DNA of 17,303 nt from CAYJFX01 sp964370315 (GCA_964370315.1 CAYJIS010000042.1:1-17303), one strand, 5' to 3'. Positions 1-8,360 are shown, counted from the first letter of the stretch. The notes: a model not told the origin generated them from the letters alone. Made by a program: numbers and translations.

Positions 1-2
1 CT

Positions 3-578
3 ATAGATGTAATTATTTCAGAAAGTAATCACATTGGGCACGTTATCACTAATCTCTTGCAATTATCAAAAATAGAAAATTCTGCTATGCAAATAGAAAA
101 AAATGTAATTAATCTGTTTAGTTTTTTAGAATTGCTTTTATTGGAAATACAAGAATGGGCTAACGTATCTATTTTGGTAGATTGTGACAAAACACTCGAT
201 CTTACAACAAATGAAGCGATGTTCAGGCAAATTCTAATTATTTTTATTTCAAATTCAATTAAATATAGCAGCGAAACAGTAGAAATCAAAATAGTTGTAA
301 ATAATCTACACGAAAAAATTATGATTTCAGTCATAGATAATGGGCCGGGAATAGAAGAACAAGATTTGCAGCATGTTTTTGATAGATTTTACAGATCGGA
401 TGTGGCTAGAACAAGAGGCGTAGATAAAAATACTTTTCATGATAGTGGTTCTGGGTTAGGGCTTGCTATAGCTAAAGCTCTTGTAACAGCACTCGATGGA
501 AGTATTTATGCTAAGAGCCCTCCATCAAATGGAAAGCAAGGAACTGAAATGATTGTATTGTTTCCAAAGACAGATTAA
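3..578 (+). CDS. Sensor histidine kinase, C-terminal part (5' truncated by window)
   Basis: The reading frame is open from the window edge to the TAA at 576-578, giving about 191 residues. The first residues (ESNHIGHVITNLLQLSKIE) look like the second helix of a DHp dimerisation domain, so the phospho-accepting His and any sensor region lie upstream of the window. An HATPase_c domain follows: N-box around fragment residue 84 (QILIIFISNSIKY), G1 box DNGPGI at about 112-117, F box FDRFYRSD, and G2 box GSGLGLAIAK at about 149. All ATP-binding motifs are intact. The family autophosphorylates on His and passes phosphate to a response regulator, normally at the membrane. Signal and partner cannot be told. 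About ten extra residues separate the F and G2 boxes. A TTG at 57 is not a credible start because the domain extends upstream of it. Confidence 0.93.
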   Translation: MDVIISESNHIGHVITNLLQLSKIENSAMQIEKNVINLFSFLELLLLEIQEWANVSILVDCDKTLDLTTNEAMFRQILIIFISNSIKYSSETVEIKIVVNNLHEKIMISVIDNGPGIEEQDLQHVFDRFYRSDVARTRGVDKNTFHDSGSGLGLAIAKALVTALDGSIYAKSPPSNGKQGTEMIVLFPKTD

Positions 579-633
579 TGTAGCCTTTTTATTCGTTTTT
601 TGGTATATTTAAGAACTAAGTTAAGGATAACGT

Positions 634-1320
634 ATGACGAATAAGATAATAAAAATTAATGTAGAAAAATGTATTGGTTGCGGTATATGTGCCAATACAT
701 GTAAGCAAAATGCAATAGAAATAATTGATGGTAAGGCTAAGGTTGTGAGAGAAAGCTCCTGCGACGGAATAGGAAATTGTCTTCCAGTATGTCCTGTTAA
801 TGCAATAACATTTTCTGATGCTGAAGTAAAAAACAATGAAAAAAAGAATATAAAAATTACATCATTTAGCTGTCCAGGCTCAATGTCAAAAACTATACAA
901 GGGACTCTGCGAAAAAGTTCTTTAAGTACTACAAATGTTGCTAACGGTCAATTAGCCTCTGAGCTTATGCAGTGGCCTGTTCAAATAAAACTTGTACCAT
1001 CCGAAGCATCATATTTTGAAAATTCCAATTTATTAGTAGCTGCAGATTGCACTGCTTTTGCGTATGCAAATTTTCATCAAGACTTTATTAAAAATAGGAT
1101 TACACTTATAGGCTGCCCAAAACTGGATGAAGGTAACTACACCGAAAAATTAACTGAAATAATACGTAAAAATAAATTGAAATCTGTAACAGTTATTAGA
1201 ATGGAAGTTCCGTGTTGTGGTGGGATTGAAAAGGCAGTAAAAGAGGCACTTTTTAATAGTAATAAAATGATTCCATGGCAAGTAGTAACAATTTCAACAG
1301 ATGGAAGATTGCTCGAGTAA
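634..1320 (+). CDS. Ferredoxin-like protein: two 4Fe-4S motifs plus Cys-rich C-terminal domain
   Basis: 228 residues. ATG at 634 follows AAGGA at 623-627. The N-terminal 60 residues hold two iron-sulfur motifs. The first is regular, C13-x2-C16-x2-C19-x3-C23. The second reads C43-x5-C49-x3-C53 followed by Pro, so the usual Cys at position 46 is Ile. The rest (about 70-228) has no family name I can give, but keeps paired cysteines: an AADC motif, GCPKLD, and PCCGG near residue 190, which could hold further metal or act in redox. Similar proteins occur in clostridia and treponemes and are probably soluble electron carriers or maturation factors of anaerobic metabolism. The gene is 55 bp after the histidine kinase in the same direction; a weak TATATT at 604-609 has no good -35, so it may be cotranscribed. 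Function beyond electron transfer is unknown. Confidence 0.85.
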   Translation: MTNKIIKINVEKCIGCGICANTCKQNAIEIIDGKAKVVRESSCDGIGNCLPVCPVNAITFSDAEVKNNEKKNIKITSFSCPGSMSKTIQGTLRKSSLSTTNVANGQLASELMQWPVQIKLVPSEASYFENSNLLVAADCTAFAYANFHQDFIKNRITLIGCPKLDEGNYTEKLTEIIRKNKLKSVTVIRMEVPCCGGIEKAVKEALFNSNKMIPWQVVTISTDGRLLE

Positions 1321-1366
1321 ACAAACAATCCTCCATCAAGTAGTTTTAAACGTATTAAAAAAGGGG

Positions 1367-1957
1367 TTATTGGCCTTTTGCTGCAATACCAATTCTTATC
1401 ATTCTTGCTATTCCTGTTAAAAAAGTAAGTGCATTAAATATATTAAGAATAATAACAATATAGTTGGGAAAAATAATCATAAGAGTAAAAAATATAAATG
1501 TTTCTGTTCTTTCTGCAATACCAAAATCGTAATGCATACTTTTAACACCCGTATTTGCAAACAGATTTCCTGCAAGCATGAATGTAGAAAAATTAAAAAT
1601 TACTGCTATGTAAAAAAATAAATACGTTATTGCATGCTGAGGTTCTAGAAAGTAAAATCCTAAAATAACACTTGCCTCTACCATTCTATCAAATATTAAA
1701 TCCAGATAGGCTCCAAATTTAGAACTTTTTTTTGTAATGCGAGCGACAGTACCGTCAAGTACATCAAAAATACCAGACACCCACAAGAGAATAAAGGCAA
1801 CCAGCCATAAACTTTGGCTGATAGCAATACCACAGGCTAAGCCTAAAATTAAGGCTATAATTGTAATTAAATTAGGATGAAGGTACACTAATCCTGAATA
1901 TTTTGCAATGCCATCCATTGCAGATTGGATATATTTTCTTGCTGCTGTATCTAACAC
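1367..1957 (-). CDS. CDP-alcohol phosphatidyltransferase family protein
   Basis: 196 residues. The complete family signature D-x2-DG-x2-AR-x8-G-x3-D-x3-D lies near residues 65-91 (starts DVLDGTVAR, ends LDLIFD); its Asp residues bind the metal and the CDP moiety. Several hydrophobic segments flank it, as expected of a membrane enzyme that swaps CMP from a CDP-linked lipid for an alcohol, as in phosphatidylglycerophosphate, phosphatidylinositol or archaetidyl-type synthases. The acceptor alcohol cannot be told from sequence. Start is GTG at 1955-1957 with AGAAGG 9 nt upstream. The start lies 6 bp after the stop of the oxidoreductase gene, so the two are very probably cotranscribed and translationally linked. 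Because this gene faces the ferredoxin gene, the 46-bp gap is a convergent end with no clear terminator. Confidence 0.88.
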   Translation of the reverse strand: MLDTAARKYIQSAMDGIAKYSGLVYLHPNLITIIALILGLACGIAISQSLWLVAFILLWVSGIFDVLDGTVARITKKSSKFGAYLDLIFDRMVEASVILGFYFLEPQHAITYLFFYIAVIFNFSTFMLAGNLFANTGVKSMHYDFGIAERTETFIFFTLMIIFPNYIVIILNIFNALTFLTGIARMIRIGIAAKGQ

Positions 1958-1963
1958 TTTGTA

Positions 1964-3382
1964 CTACCTTCTCACAATTGCTCTTAGCAATGATTTTTGC
2001 CATTTTTTTGCGCCTTCTTTAAGATCTGCAAATGCGAGCATTTTTACTATTTCACCTTGGGTTGGGTATTGATAAATAATGGATATTGCAGCACTAAGTT
2101 TCATTTTATTTGTAACCATAAGCGAAAGTGTAGGGAGTAAATTTCCTGCATTTTCACCAACTACAGTTGCGCCAATGATACGCTTTTTTCGATCAAGGAG
2201 GACTTTTACAAAACCTTCACGGTCATCTTCAGTTTTAGATCTATCATTACTAGCCATTGGAAGCTTGTACTGATACTTTAATACCTTTTTCTTTTGAGCA
2301 TCAACTAAAGTCATACCAACATGGGCAACTTCTGGTACGGTGTAGGTTGTCCATGAGATATTATGATAGCTTGTCTTAAATAGTGGTGCAACTAAAGCAT
2401 TTTTTACGGCTACACCAGCTTCATATCCTGCAGAATGCGTAAATTGAAACTTACCTCTAACATCACCACATGCAAAAATGTTTGGAATATTTGTTTGAAG
2501 TTTATCATTTACAACAATAAAACCTCTTGAGTCTGTCTTTATCCCTAATTCATCTAAGCCTAATCCCTCTGTATTTGGAGTACGTCCAACGGATAATAAT
2601 AATGCATCACCAGTAATTTTTGATGCTTTTCCATTGACAACTACTTTTACGGTAATTACTTCGCCTTTTTGAGATACTTCTTCAACAGCCGTATTTAGAT
2701 ATAAGGCTACACCATCTTTTTTTAAAGCACCAATCATTATATCAGAAACCTCAGGGTCATCCTTTGAAAAAATTGAGCTTTGTCGCTCTACAACTGAAAC
2801 TTTACTTCCAAGTTGTGCAAATCCTTGTCCTAGTTCAAGCCCAATTGGACCTGCTCCTAGAACTATAAGATGTTTTGGTTGTTTTTTTATAGAAAAAATT
2901 GTCTCATTTGTGAGGTATTTAATTTTATCTAAACCTTTAATAGGTACAATTGCGGCCCGAGACCCTGTTGCAATTACCATTTTTTTTGCTGTAAATAATG
3001 TTGCACCAACCTTAATAGTATTTTTATTTACAATGTATGGCTTGCCGAGTTTAACATCAACGCCTAGACCTGTAAATCGTTCTACTGAATCGTGCGGTGC
3101 GATTTCTGCAATTATTTTTTTTACCCGTCCCATAACATCCGTGATGCTAGGTTTGCACGTTGCAGATTTTAAACCATATTGAGGCGCCTTTTTTATTTTT
3201 TGAGCTAAATGGGCAGACTTTAAAAAAGCTTTGCTTGGAACACAACCATAATTTAGACAGTCTCCACCCATCTTATGGCTTTCTACTAATAAAACTCGTG
3301 CCCCCATTGATGCTGCACTAGATGCAACAACCAGGCCTGCACTACCAGCCCCCATTATTGCGATGTCATATTGATATTTCAT
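1964..3382 (-). CDS. FAD-dependent pyridine nucleotide-disulfide oxidoreductase (Lpd/MerA-like)
   Basis: 472 residues, normal for the family. The N-terminal FAD fold starts at residue 8 (IMGAGSAGLVVASSAA). The redox-active disulfide is CLNYGC at about 42-47 followed by VPSK. The NAD(P)-binding GAGPIG motif is near 176. A second FAD motif (IFACGDVRG) precedes the C-terminal dimer domain. In dihydrolipoamide dehydrogenase and glutathione reductase the dimer domain gives a catalytic His in the H-P-T-x-x-E motif. Here the motif is YPTQGE, with Tyr in place of His. That is typical of the mercuric-reductase-like branch often annotated as dihydrolipoamide dehydrogenase, so reduction of lipoamide should not be assumed. 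No N-terminal HMA domain or C-terminal vicinal Cys pair of true MerA is present. It starts at ATG 3382 behind AGGAGA and is first in a two-gene operon with the phosphatidyltransferase. Confidence 0.9.
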   Translation of the reverse strand: MKYQYDIAIMGAGSAGLVVASSAASMGARVLLVESHKMGGDCLNYGCVPSKAFLKSAHLAQKIKKAPQYGLKSATCKPSITDVMGRVKKIIAEIAPHDSVERFTGLGVDVKLGKPYIVNKNTIKVGATLFTAKKMVIATGSRAAIVPIKGLDKIKYLTNETIFSIKKQPKHLIVLGAGPIGLELGQGFAQLGSKVSVVERQSSIFSKDDPEVSDIMIGALKKDGVALYLNTAVEEVSQKGEVITVKVVVNGKASKITGDALLLSVGRTPNTEGLGLDELGIKTDSRGFIVVNDKLQTNIPNIFACGDVRGKFQFTHSAGYEAGVAVKNALVAPLFKTSYHNISWTTYTVPEVAHVGMTLVDAQKKKVLKYQYKLPMASNDRSKTEDDREGFVKVLLDRKKRIIGATVVGENAGNLLPTLSLMVTNKMKLSAAISIIYQYPTQGEIVKMLAFADLKEGAKKWQKSLLRAIVRR

Positions 3383-3394
3383 GTCTCACTTCTC

Positions 3395-3430
3395 CTATAT
3401 ATATTGTATCATATATATAGAAAAAAGCAA
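3395..3430 (-). promoter_or_regulatory. Promoter of the oxidoreductase-phosphatidyltransferase operon, with overlapping inverted repeat
   Basis: On the minus strand: -35 TTGCTT (3425-3430), 16-bp spacer, -10 TACAAT (3403-3408). Predicted start near 3396 leaves a leader of about 14 nt with AGGAGA before ATG 3382. A perfect 10-bp inverted repeat, CTATATATAT (3395-3404) and ATATATATAG (3411-3420), straddles the -10 box. It could be an operator or merely an AT-alternating tract. Confidence 0.6.
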
Positions 3431-3459
3431 GAAATATTTTTAGGTTTTAAATACTTAAA

Positions 3460-4890
3460 TTAATATACTGTATTTAGTGTTTGCATATCAGATAGTAATA
3501 TCTTGCTTTGAGGTAGATATTTCAATCCTTCATTAAGTATATTTTTTGCTTGGCTATAGTTTTTTGCATTAAAGTAGGTGGCAAATTGGTTATGAAAATA
3601 TGTTGCAACATTGTGTTCAATGTTTCTCTGTTGAGTGATTGCTCTAGTGTCATTATCCATGTCAACTATCGCTAGACTGGCAGTGGATAAAGCTTGTTTC
3701 CATTCTTTGTTTTCAAGGAGCCTTTTTAGTTCCGTAGAATATACATTCAAAAGTAAATCATTATGAACTTTTTTAGTTATTAAGTTCTGCGAATAATAGG
3801 TTTTTATTTCAGTTATAGAATTATTGTATGAATTTGTGTAAACAAAGGAAATAAGAGTTGCTTGCATTAATAGCTGTGCCATTTCAATTCTCGTTTCCTG
3901 TGTAATAAGGGTATTAGATGAATGGTTGTTGCTTAATTGTTGCGCCTCTGGAAGATTTTGACGAATTGTTTTTTCTTGGCCATTACCTATGAGAGTAACC
4001 ATCGCATTATAATATAATAAACTTACTAATTTTTCAAAATGCTGAGTATTGCCATATATACTATATGCTTGGGTTAAAAACTGAATGCCTTCTTCAAAAC
4101 GATTGGTAATTGACATATATGATGTATAATTTCCAAATTCTGTTAACAAAAGTTGGTATGAATTATTATTTTGTACAAGCGTGTAAATATCTGCAGCGAG
4201 AAATACTGTTTGGTTAAATTTACGTAGCTTTTGTAGTTCTACAATATTATTTTGAATTATAAGGGCTAACATATCACGTTTGCCAATAACGGATCTGTTT
4301 GAATAATTAGATGGGGGTGTGTATACAAACCCAGTCTGACCAAAGGAATTTGCAAATTCTTTTTTTTCTCCAGGATTAAATCCGTAAATGGTTGTTGTTT
4401 CAACATCAATTGTTTTACCATTTGAGGTAATAGTACAAAAGGAATGATCATGTGTTTTCACACCGCCAACTTGTAAGGAGTAGCGCATGGAAAGTGCATA
4501 AAATAATACACTCGATGAAACACAATTGTATATCCCCCTATCAAATAACATATTGAGATTTGTAACAGTTTCTTGATATGATTTAAACTGAGTATTATGT
4601 AAAAAGGTTAAAATATATTCGGCAATTTCAAAGTTACCAGTAATATTATTAGAAAGAATGTCACGTTGAAGATTTTGTGCTAAAGATGTATATTTTTGTA
4701 AGTATGAGGGAATATTGTCTAGAGAAACACCAGATACGTAGAATGCATAGTACATAAACTCGCTATCATTCATGTTTTCTCCAAGGCTAGCTGCCTTTAA
4801 AAGTTCCTTGTCAGGACTTAATTGGGATTGCGCCGTGAGAGTTATGCTGCTACTAAATAAAATAAATAAAAATATAATAATTTTTTTCAC
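3460..4890 (-). CDS. Exported transglutaminase-like cysteine protease-fold protein with helical repeat tail
   Basis: 476 residues from GTG 4890 (an upstream in-frame TTG at 4935 would give 491). The GTG start gives a classic signal peptide: VKK, then a hydrophobic run, then LTAQSQ, a likely signal peptidase I site; no lipobox Cys is seen. The TTG lies in the tail of the preceding terminator and lacks a ribosome site; neither start has a strong one. Numbered from the TTG, residues 105-190 resemble a transglutaminase-like core with Cys138 (YNCVSSSVLFYAL), His164 (THDHSFC) and Asp178 (IDVETT), consistent with a Cys-His-Asp triad. The remaining 300 residues are helical and could be TPR-like. Such treponemal proteins are envelope or periplasmic and of unknown substrate; activity may be peptidase or only structural. 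No own promoter is evident, so read-through from the fusion gene is possible. Confidence 0.75.
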   Translation of the reverse strand: MKKIIIFLFILFSSSITLTAQSQLSPDKELLKAASLGENMNDSEFMYYAFYVSGVSLDNIPSYLQKYTSLAQNLQRDILSNNITGNFEIAEYILTFLHNTQFKSYQETVTNLNMLFDRGIYNCVSSSVLFYALSMRYSLQVGGVKTHDHSFCTITSNGKTIDVETTTIYGFNPGEKKEFANSFGQTGFVYTPPSNYSNRSVIGKRDMLALIIQNNIVELQKLRKFNQTVFLAADIYTLVQNNNSYQLLLTEFGNYTSYMSITNRFEEGIQFLTQAYSIYGNTQHFEKLVSLLYYNAMVTLIGNGQEKTIRQNLPEAQQLSNNHSSNTLITQETRIEMAQLLMQATLISFVYTNSYNNSITEIKTYYSQNLITKKVHNDLLLNVYSTELKRLLENKEWKQALSTASLAIVDMDNDTRAITQQRNIEHNVATYFHNQFATYFNAKNYSQAKNILNEGLKYLPQSKILLSDMQTLNTVY

Positions 4891-4934
4891 AATATGATTT
4901 AAATATACTGAAATTTTGGCATTTTGACAAGACA

Positions 4935-4972
4935 AAATTTCAGAAGGGGCTTATCGCATTAATCCCCTTCTG
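4935..4972 (-). terminator. Rho-independent terminator of the E1-lipoyl-KAS III gene
   Basis: Perfect 9-bp stem CAGAAGGGG (4941-4949) / CCCCTTCTG (4964-4972) with a 14-nt loop, beginning 11 nt after the stop codon of the fusion gene. On the minus strand the stem is followed by AAATTTTGTC, a weak T-run, so some read-through into the transglutaminase-like gene is plausible. On the plus strand no T-run follows, so it acts on minus transcripts. Confidence 0.75.
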
Positions 4973-4982
4973 TATGAAAATC

Positions 4983-7900
4983 TTACCGCCTTAATAAACA
5001 AGATCCAATTGTAAAGCCTGCGCCAAAAGCACAAAGGGCGATATTACCTTTTGCGTCCCCTTTAAAAATAAGGTCTAATGCAATAGGAATAGTACAACTT
5101 GATGTGTTTCCATATTCTGCAATATTTGAGTATACCTTTTCCTCTGAAATTTTCATCTTTTTACGAACTGCATCAATGATTCGTTGGTTTGCTTGGTGAG
5201 GTACCACAAGATCTATATCGTTTGATGAAATATTATTTTCTTCGCATGTTAATCGTAAGCTATCACTCATTCCTCTAACCGCAGCTAAGAATACTGCAGG
5301 ACCATCCATAAAGATTGGGTTCGTTACATCACGAGGAATTTTTAAGATTGAGCCGTCTTCTGCCAAGGTTGATGTTTGAGGTCGCTCTATAATTGCTTCG
5401 AGTTTAGCATTTTTTGATGAGCAAATAATACTTGCTGTTGCAGCATCGGAAAAAATAGGAGCTGTTCCAATTTCTCCTTCTTCTAATTGAGGAGTAAGAA
5501 CTTCTGCTGTTATAAGGAGTACCCTTGCATTTGGTTTTGCATTTACAAAGTCCCAAGCCATTTGCAAGCCGTAAATATAGCCAGAACACGCTGCACTAAA
5601 ATCAAATGCTGTTGCCGTACTCATTTTTTCTTCATCTTGTGCAAGTTTATTGAGAATCATACATGCATTAGATGGACTAATATTTACAGGAGATCCTGTT
5701 GCACATATAATTGAATCTATATCAGTTATTGAAAGTTTTAATTTTTGTAAAAGATTTTTTGCGGCAGTAAAACCAAGTGTAACAGCATCTTCGCCTTCTT
5801 TTATCCAGTATCGCTCTTTAATTCCATTTTTCTTTTCTGAGCTGTCCCAACCATATTTTGCATCCAAGTCGGTTGATAAAACTTTGTTAGCTCCTGTTAC
5901 ATGGGTAAGACCTGCAATACCGATGTCAGCTTTTTCTGTCGTGTCTGAACTTGCTGTTTTAGCGATAGCTTTTTTCCAGGTAATAATTGCTTCTTTAACA
6001 ATTTCTCTTGTAACTGGAGTGGCGCTATCTTGGTTGTTGCCACCTTCTACGCTAAAGAGGTTTTCTCCAACGTCTGCGCTGTCACCGTCTTCAACAAATA
6101 TTTCTGTTATTTTTCCTGAAACAGGGCTTGCAAACTCAAAAGCTGCTTTATTTGCTTCCATGTTTGCAATAATATCACCTTGATTAATGGTATCACCAAC
6201 TTTTACAAGCCATTCTACAACAGTTACAATTTCATCTGATGGACTTGTTCCCGATGCTTTTACAATTGTATTTTCACTATCGCTAGTGCTTCCTGCTTCT
6301 TTCCATTCAATATTACCACCAATCATTTCTACTGCTGTTTCTACAACAGATGTTACTGATGGGAGTACTTCTAATTGGTTTTCGTAGTGAAAAGGTACAA
6401 ATGTATCTCCCCTTGAAAGTCTTCTTACAATTGGTTGTTCTAGACTTTCATTCTTTGAAAAATATTCTGTTACAGTAGAGGTAACCTCAGAAGCAAAACT
6501 ACAGCTTATGTTATTTTCTTGTACAACGAGAAGTTTTCCTGTTTTTCTTACTGATTCTACAACTCCATCTATATCCCATGGAGATAGAGATGGAAGGTTA
6601 AGAATTTCTGCTTTTTTTCCACTCTTTTCTATTATTTCAGATGCTGAAGTTAGTAACCCAATTGCATTTCCCCATCCTGCAAGGGTAATGTCAATTCCAC
6701 TTGTTACTTTTTCTAGTTTTGCTGGGTTTGCACAGTGAGTAATTGAATCTAGGCTTGTTGCAAGAGCTTTTGCATTCAAGCAATTTTTTGGATAAAAGAA
6801 AACAGTAGGCCTGTTAGATTCAAACGCAGTATTTAAAAATTTTGCAGCCTCTGTAGCATTAGATGGCATAAACACATCAATACCTGGAATTTGGAGTATC
6901 ATTTGCTCTAGTGTACTTGCATGAAATGGTCCTAATCCTGGACGGTATGCCCCACAGCTTACCATAAATATAGTTGGGCACTGCCATGCTCCATTCGTTC
7001 TCCAGTACATGTTACCAACTTCCGAAAATAGTTGGTTCATTGCAGGTGGCATAAAGTCAGCAAATTGGAAAAAACCAACTGGTTTTCCCCCTACTAAAGC
7101 TTTTCCAACACTCACACCCGCAATTGTAGCTTCTGCAAGAGGTGCATTTTGCACTTGGCTAGGAAATGCTGTGCTTAATCCCTTTGTTACGCCAAAAACA
7201 TCCCCTTTAGGGTCTTCAATATCTTCACCAAACAGGCTTACTCTCTTATCACTTGCAAGTCTATTTAGTAATACGGCATTAATGGCTTCGTTCATGGTAA
7301 GTTCGTTAGAACTTGCATATTTTTCTTTTGTTTTATCGTTTAGTGTAATTTCTTTTTTTCCTATTTGATTAAAATCGCAAGGCAGTTTTGCATTATGTAC
7401 AGCTGTTGGCTCTGCTCCTTTAAAAGCTTCCTCTAAGTCTTTAGCTATAGTTAGTGCAACCTCTTTTTGAATTGATTCTAGCTTTTCATTTGTTACACCC
7501 ATCTCTAAAAGTTGCTTTTCAAGTTTTGGAAGGATATCATTGTTTTTAGCAGCATTCTCTAATTCTTCTTTGCTTCTATATACTGTGTGGTCATCTGCAT
7601 TTGTGTGACTTGATAAACGTTCGGTTTTTAATATTACAATTGCTGGTACAATACCTTCTGTGCCAACTGAACGGTTTCTCATTCGCTCTACAATTATTGA
7701 AAAACTATCCTGAAGACCATCAAAATTTGTTCCGTCTAATCGCTCTAGTGGTACACCACAAAAAGATGTTTCATCACCCTGCTCAGTTGAAAAAAAGGTT
7801 TTTCCTTTTGTTTTTGTTGAAATAGCATATCCATTGTCTTGAACAACAAATAATACAGGAAGTCGATGCATCATTGCAAACAGAACGGCTTCATAAAATT

Positions 7901-8360
7901 CACCTTCTTGTGTCATCCCATCGCCTAAACCGCAGTATGCAATTGGTCTTTTTTCTGAATAGTTTTCACTTCTTTTAAGTTCTGCTGCAATACCACAGGC
8001 ATGAAGTGCTGAGTTCGTAACTGGACCTGAGAGGCTTAACATATTTAGTTCTCTGTTATGTAAAAATGCAGACATTTGGCGTCCTGCAGAATCGGATTCT
8101 GCTTTGCAGAACATGGTACTAAAAAAATCGTATGGTTTTGCCCCTCGGGCAATCATTAATCCCTTGTCACGATAGTGACAGGCAAGATAATCTTCTTTAA
8201 TAAGAGAAGGATTTAAAGCAATTGTTGCTTCATGGCCTTTGCTTGGCATGTAAAAAAAGGCTTTTCCTTGTTTTACGTGATTTTCTTCTGTATCTTCAAC
8301 TTGTCGAATTGTAATAATAGCCTTATACGCTTTTATAAGTGATTCTAGCGTTTGTTTCAT
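4983..8360 (-). CDS. 2-oxoacid dehydrogenase E1alpha-E1beta-lipoyl-KAS III fusion protein
   Basis: 1125 residues from ATG 8360, chosen because GGGGAG lies 5 nt upstream; a TTG at 8387 is in frame but lacks a site. Residues ~5-330 are E1alpha: thiamine-diphosphate motif GDG 146-148 to N176, and an active-site loop HTNADDHTVYRS (from 252) like that of branched-chain E1alpha. Residues ~355-675 are E1beta, with the catalytic His in GLGPFHA (His480). Residues ~698-774 are a lipoyl domain with Lys738 in MEANKA. A 37-residue linker follows. Residues ~812-1125 are a complete KAS III (FabH) with Cys925 (SAACSG), His1055 (PHQANQ) and Asn1085 (GNTSSC). Family knowledge: E1 decarboxylates a branched 2-oxoacid and acylates lipoyl; KAS III condenses an acyl starter with malonyl-ACP to begin a fatty-acid chain. 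No E2 catalytic core (HxxxD motif) or peripheral subunit-binding domain is visible. Inferred role: starter-unit synthesis for branched-chain lipids. It has its own promoter and terminator. Confidence 0.9.
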   Translation of the reverse strand: MKQTLESLIKAYKAIITIRQVEDTEENHVKQGKAFFYMPSKGHEATIALNPSLIKEDYLACHYRDKGLMIARGAKPYDFFSTMFCKAESDSAGRQMSAFLHNRELNMLSLSGPVTNSALHACGIAAELKRSENYSEKRPIAYCGLGDGMTQEGEFYEAVLFAMMHRLPVLFVVQDNGYAISTKTKGKTFFSTEQGDETSFCGVPLERLDGTNFDGLQDSFSIIVERMRNRSVGTEGIVPAIVILKTERLSSHTNADDHTVYRSKEELENAAKNNDILPKLEKQLLEMGVTNEKLESIQKEVALTIAKDLEEAFKGAEPTAVHNAKLPCDFNQIGKKEITLNDKTKEKYASSNELTMNEAINAVLLNRLASDKRVSLFGEDIEDPKGDVFGVTKGLSTAFPSQVQNAPLAEATIAGVSVGKALVGGKPVGFFQFADFMPPAMNQLFSEVGNMYWRTNGAWQCPTIFMVSCGAYRPGLGPFHASTLEQMILQIPGIDVFMPSNATEAAKFLNTAFESNRPTVFFYPKNCLNAKALATSLDSITHCANPAKLEKVTSGIDITLAGWGNAIGLLTSASEIIEKSGKKAEILNLPSLSPWDIDGVVESVRKTGKLLVVQENNISCSFASEVTSTVTEYFSKNESLEQPIVRRLSRGDTFVPFHYENQLEVLPSVTSVVETAVEMIGGNIEWKEAGSTSDSENTIVKASGTSPSDEIVTVVEWLVKVGDTINQGDIIANMEANKAAFEFASPVSGKITEIFVEDGDSADVGENLFSVEGGNNQDSATPVTREIVKEAIITWKKAIAKTASSDTTEKADIGIAGLTHVTGANKVLSTDLDAKYGWDSSEKKNGIKERYWIKEGEDAVTLGFTAAKNLLQKLKLSITDIDSIICATGSPVNISPSNACMILNKLAQDEEKMSTATAFDFSAACSGYIYGLQMAWDFVNAKPNARVLLITAEVLTPQLEEGEIGTAPIFSDAATASIICSSKNAKLEAIIERPQTSTLAEDGSILKIPRDVTNPIFMDGPAVFLAAVRGMSDSLRLTCEENNISSNDIDLVVPHQANQRIIDAVRKKMKISEEKVYSNIAEYGNTSSCTIPIALDLIFKGDAKGNIALCAFGAGFTIGSCLLRR

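Noticed and set aside
1321..1366. Terminator between the convergent ferredoxin and phosphatidyltransferase genes
   Set aside because: Only a weak TTTTAA/TTAAAA stem without GC content or a proper T-run is visible.
4891..4935. TTG 4935 as start of the transglutaminase-like protein
   Set aside because: It lies in the terminator tail, has no ribosome site, and places 15 polar residues before the signal peptide; GTG 4890 gives a normal signal peptide. Not fully settled.
5650..7368. Several plus-strand frames of 66-177 residues antisense to the fusion gene
   Set aside because: Low-complexity Ser/Phe-rich translations without ribosome sites, explained by the complementary strand of the fusion gene.
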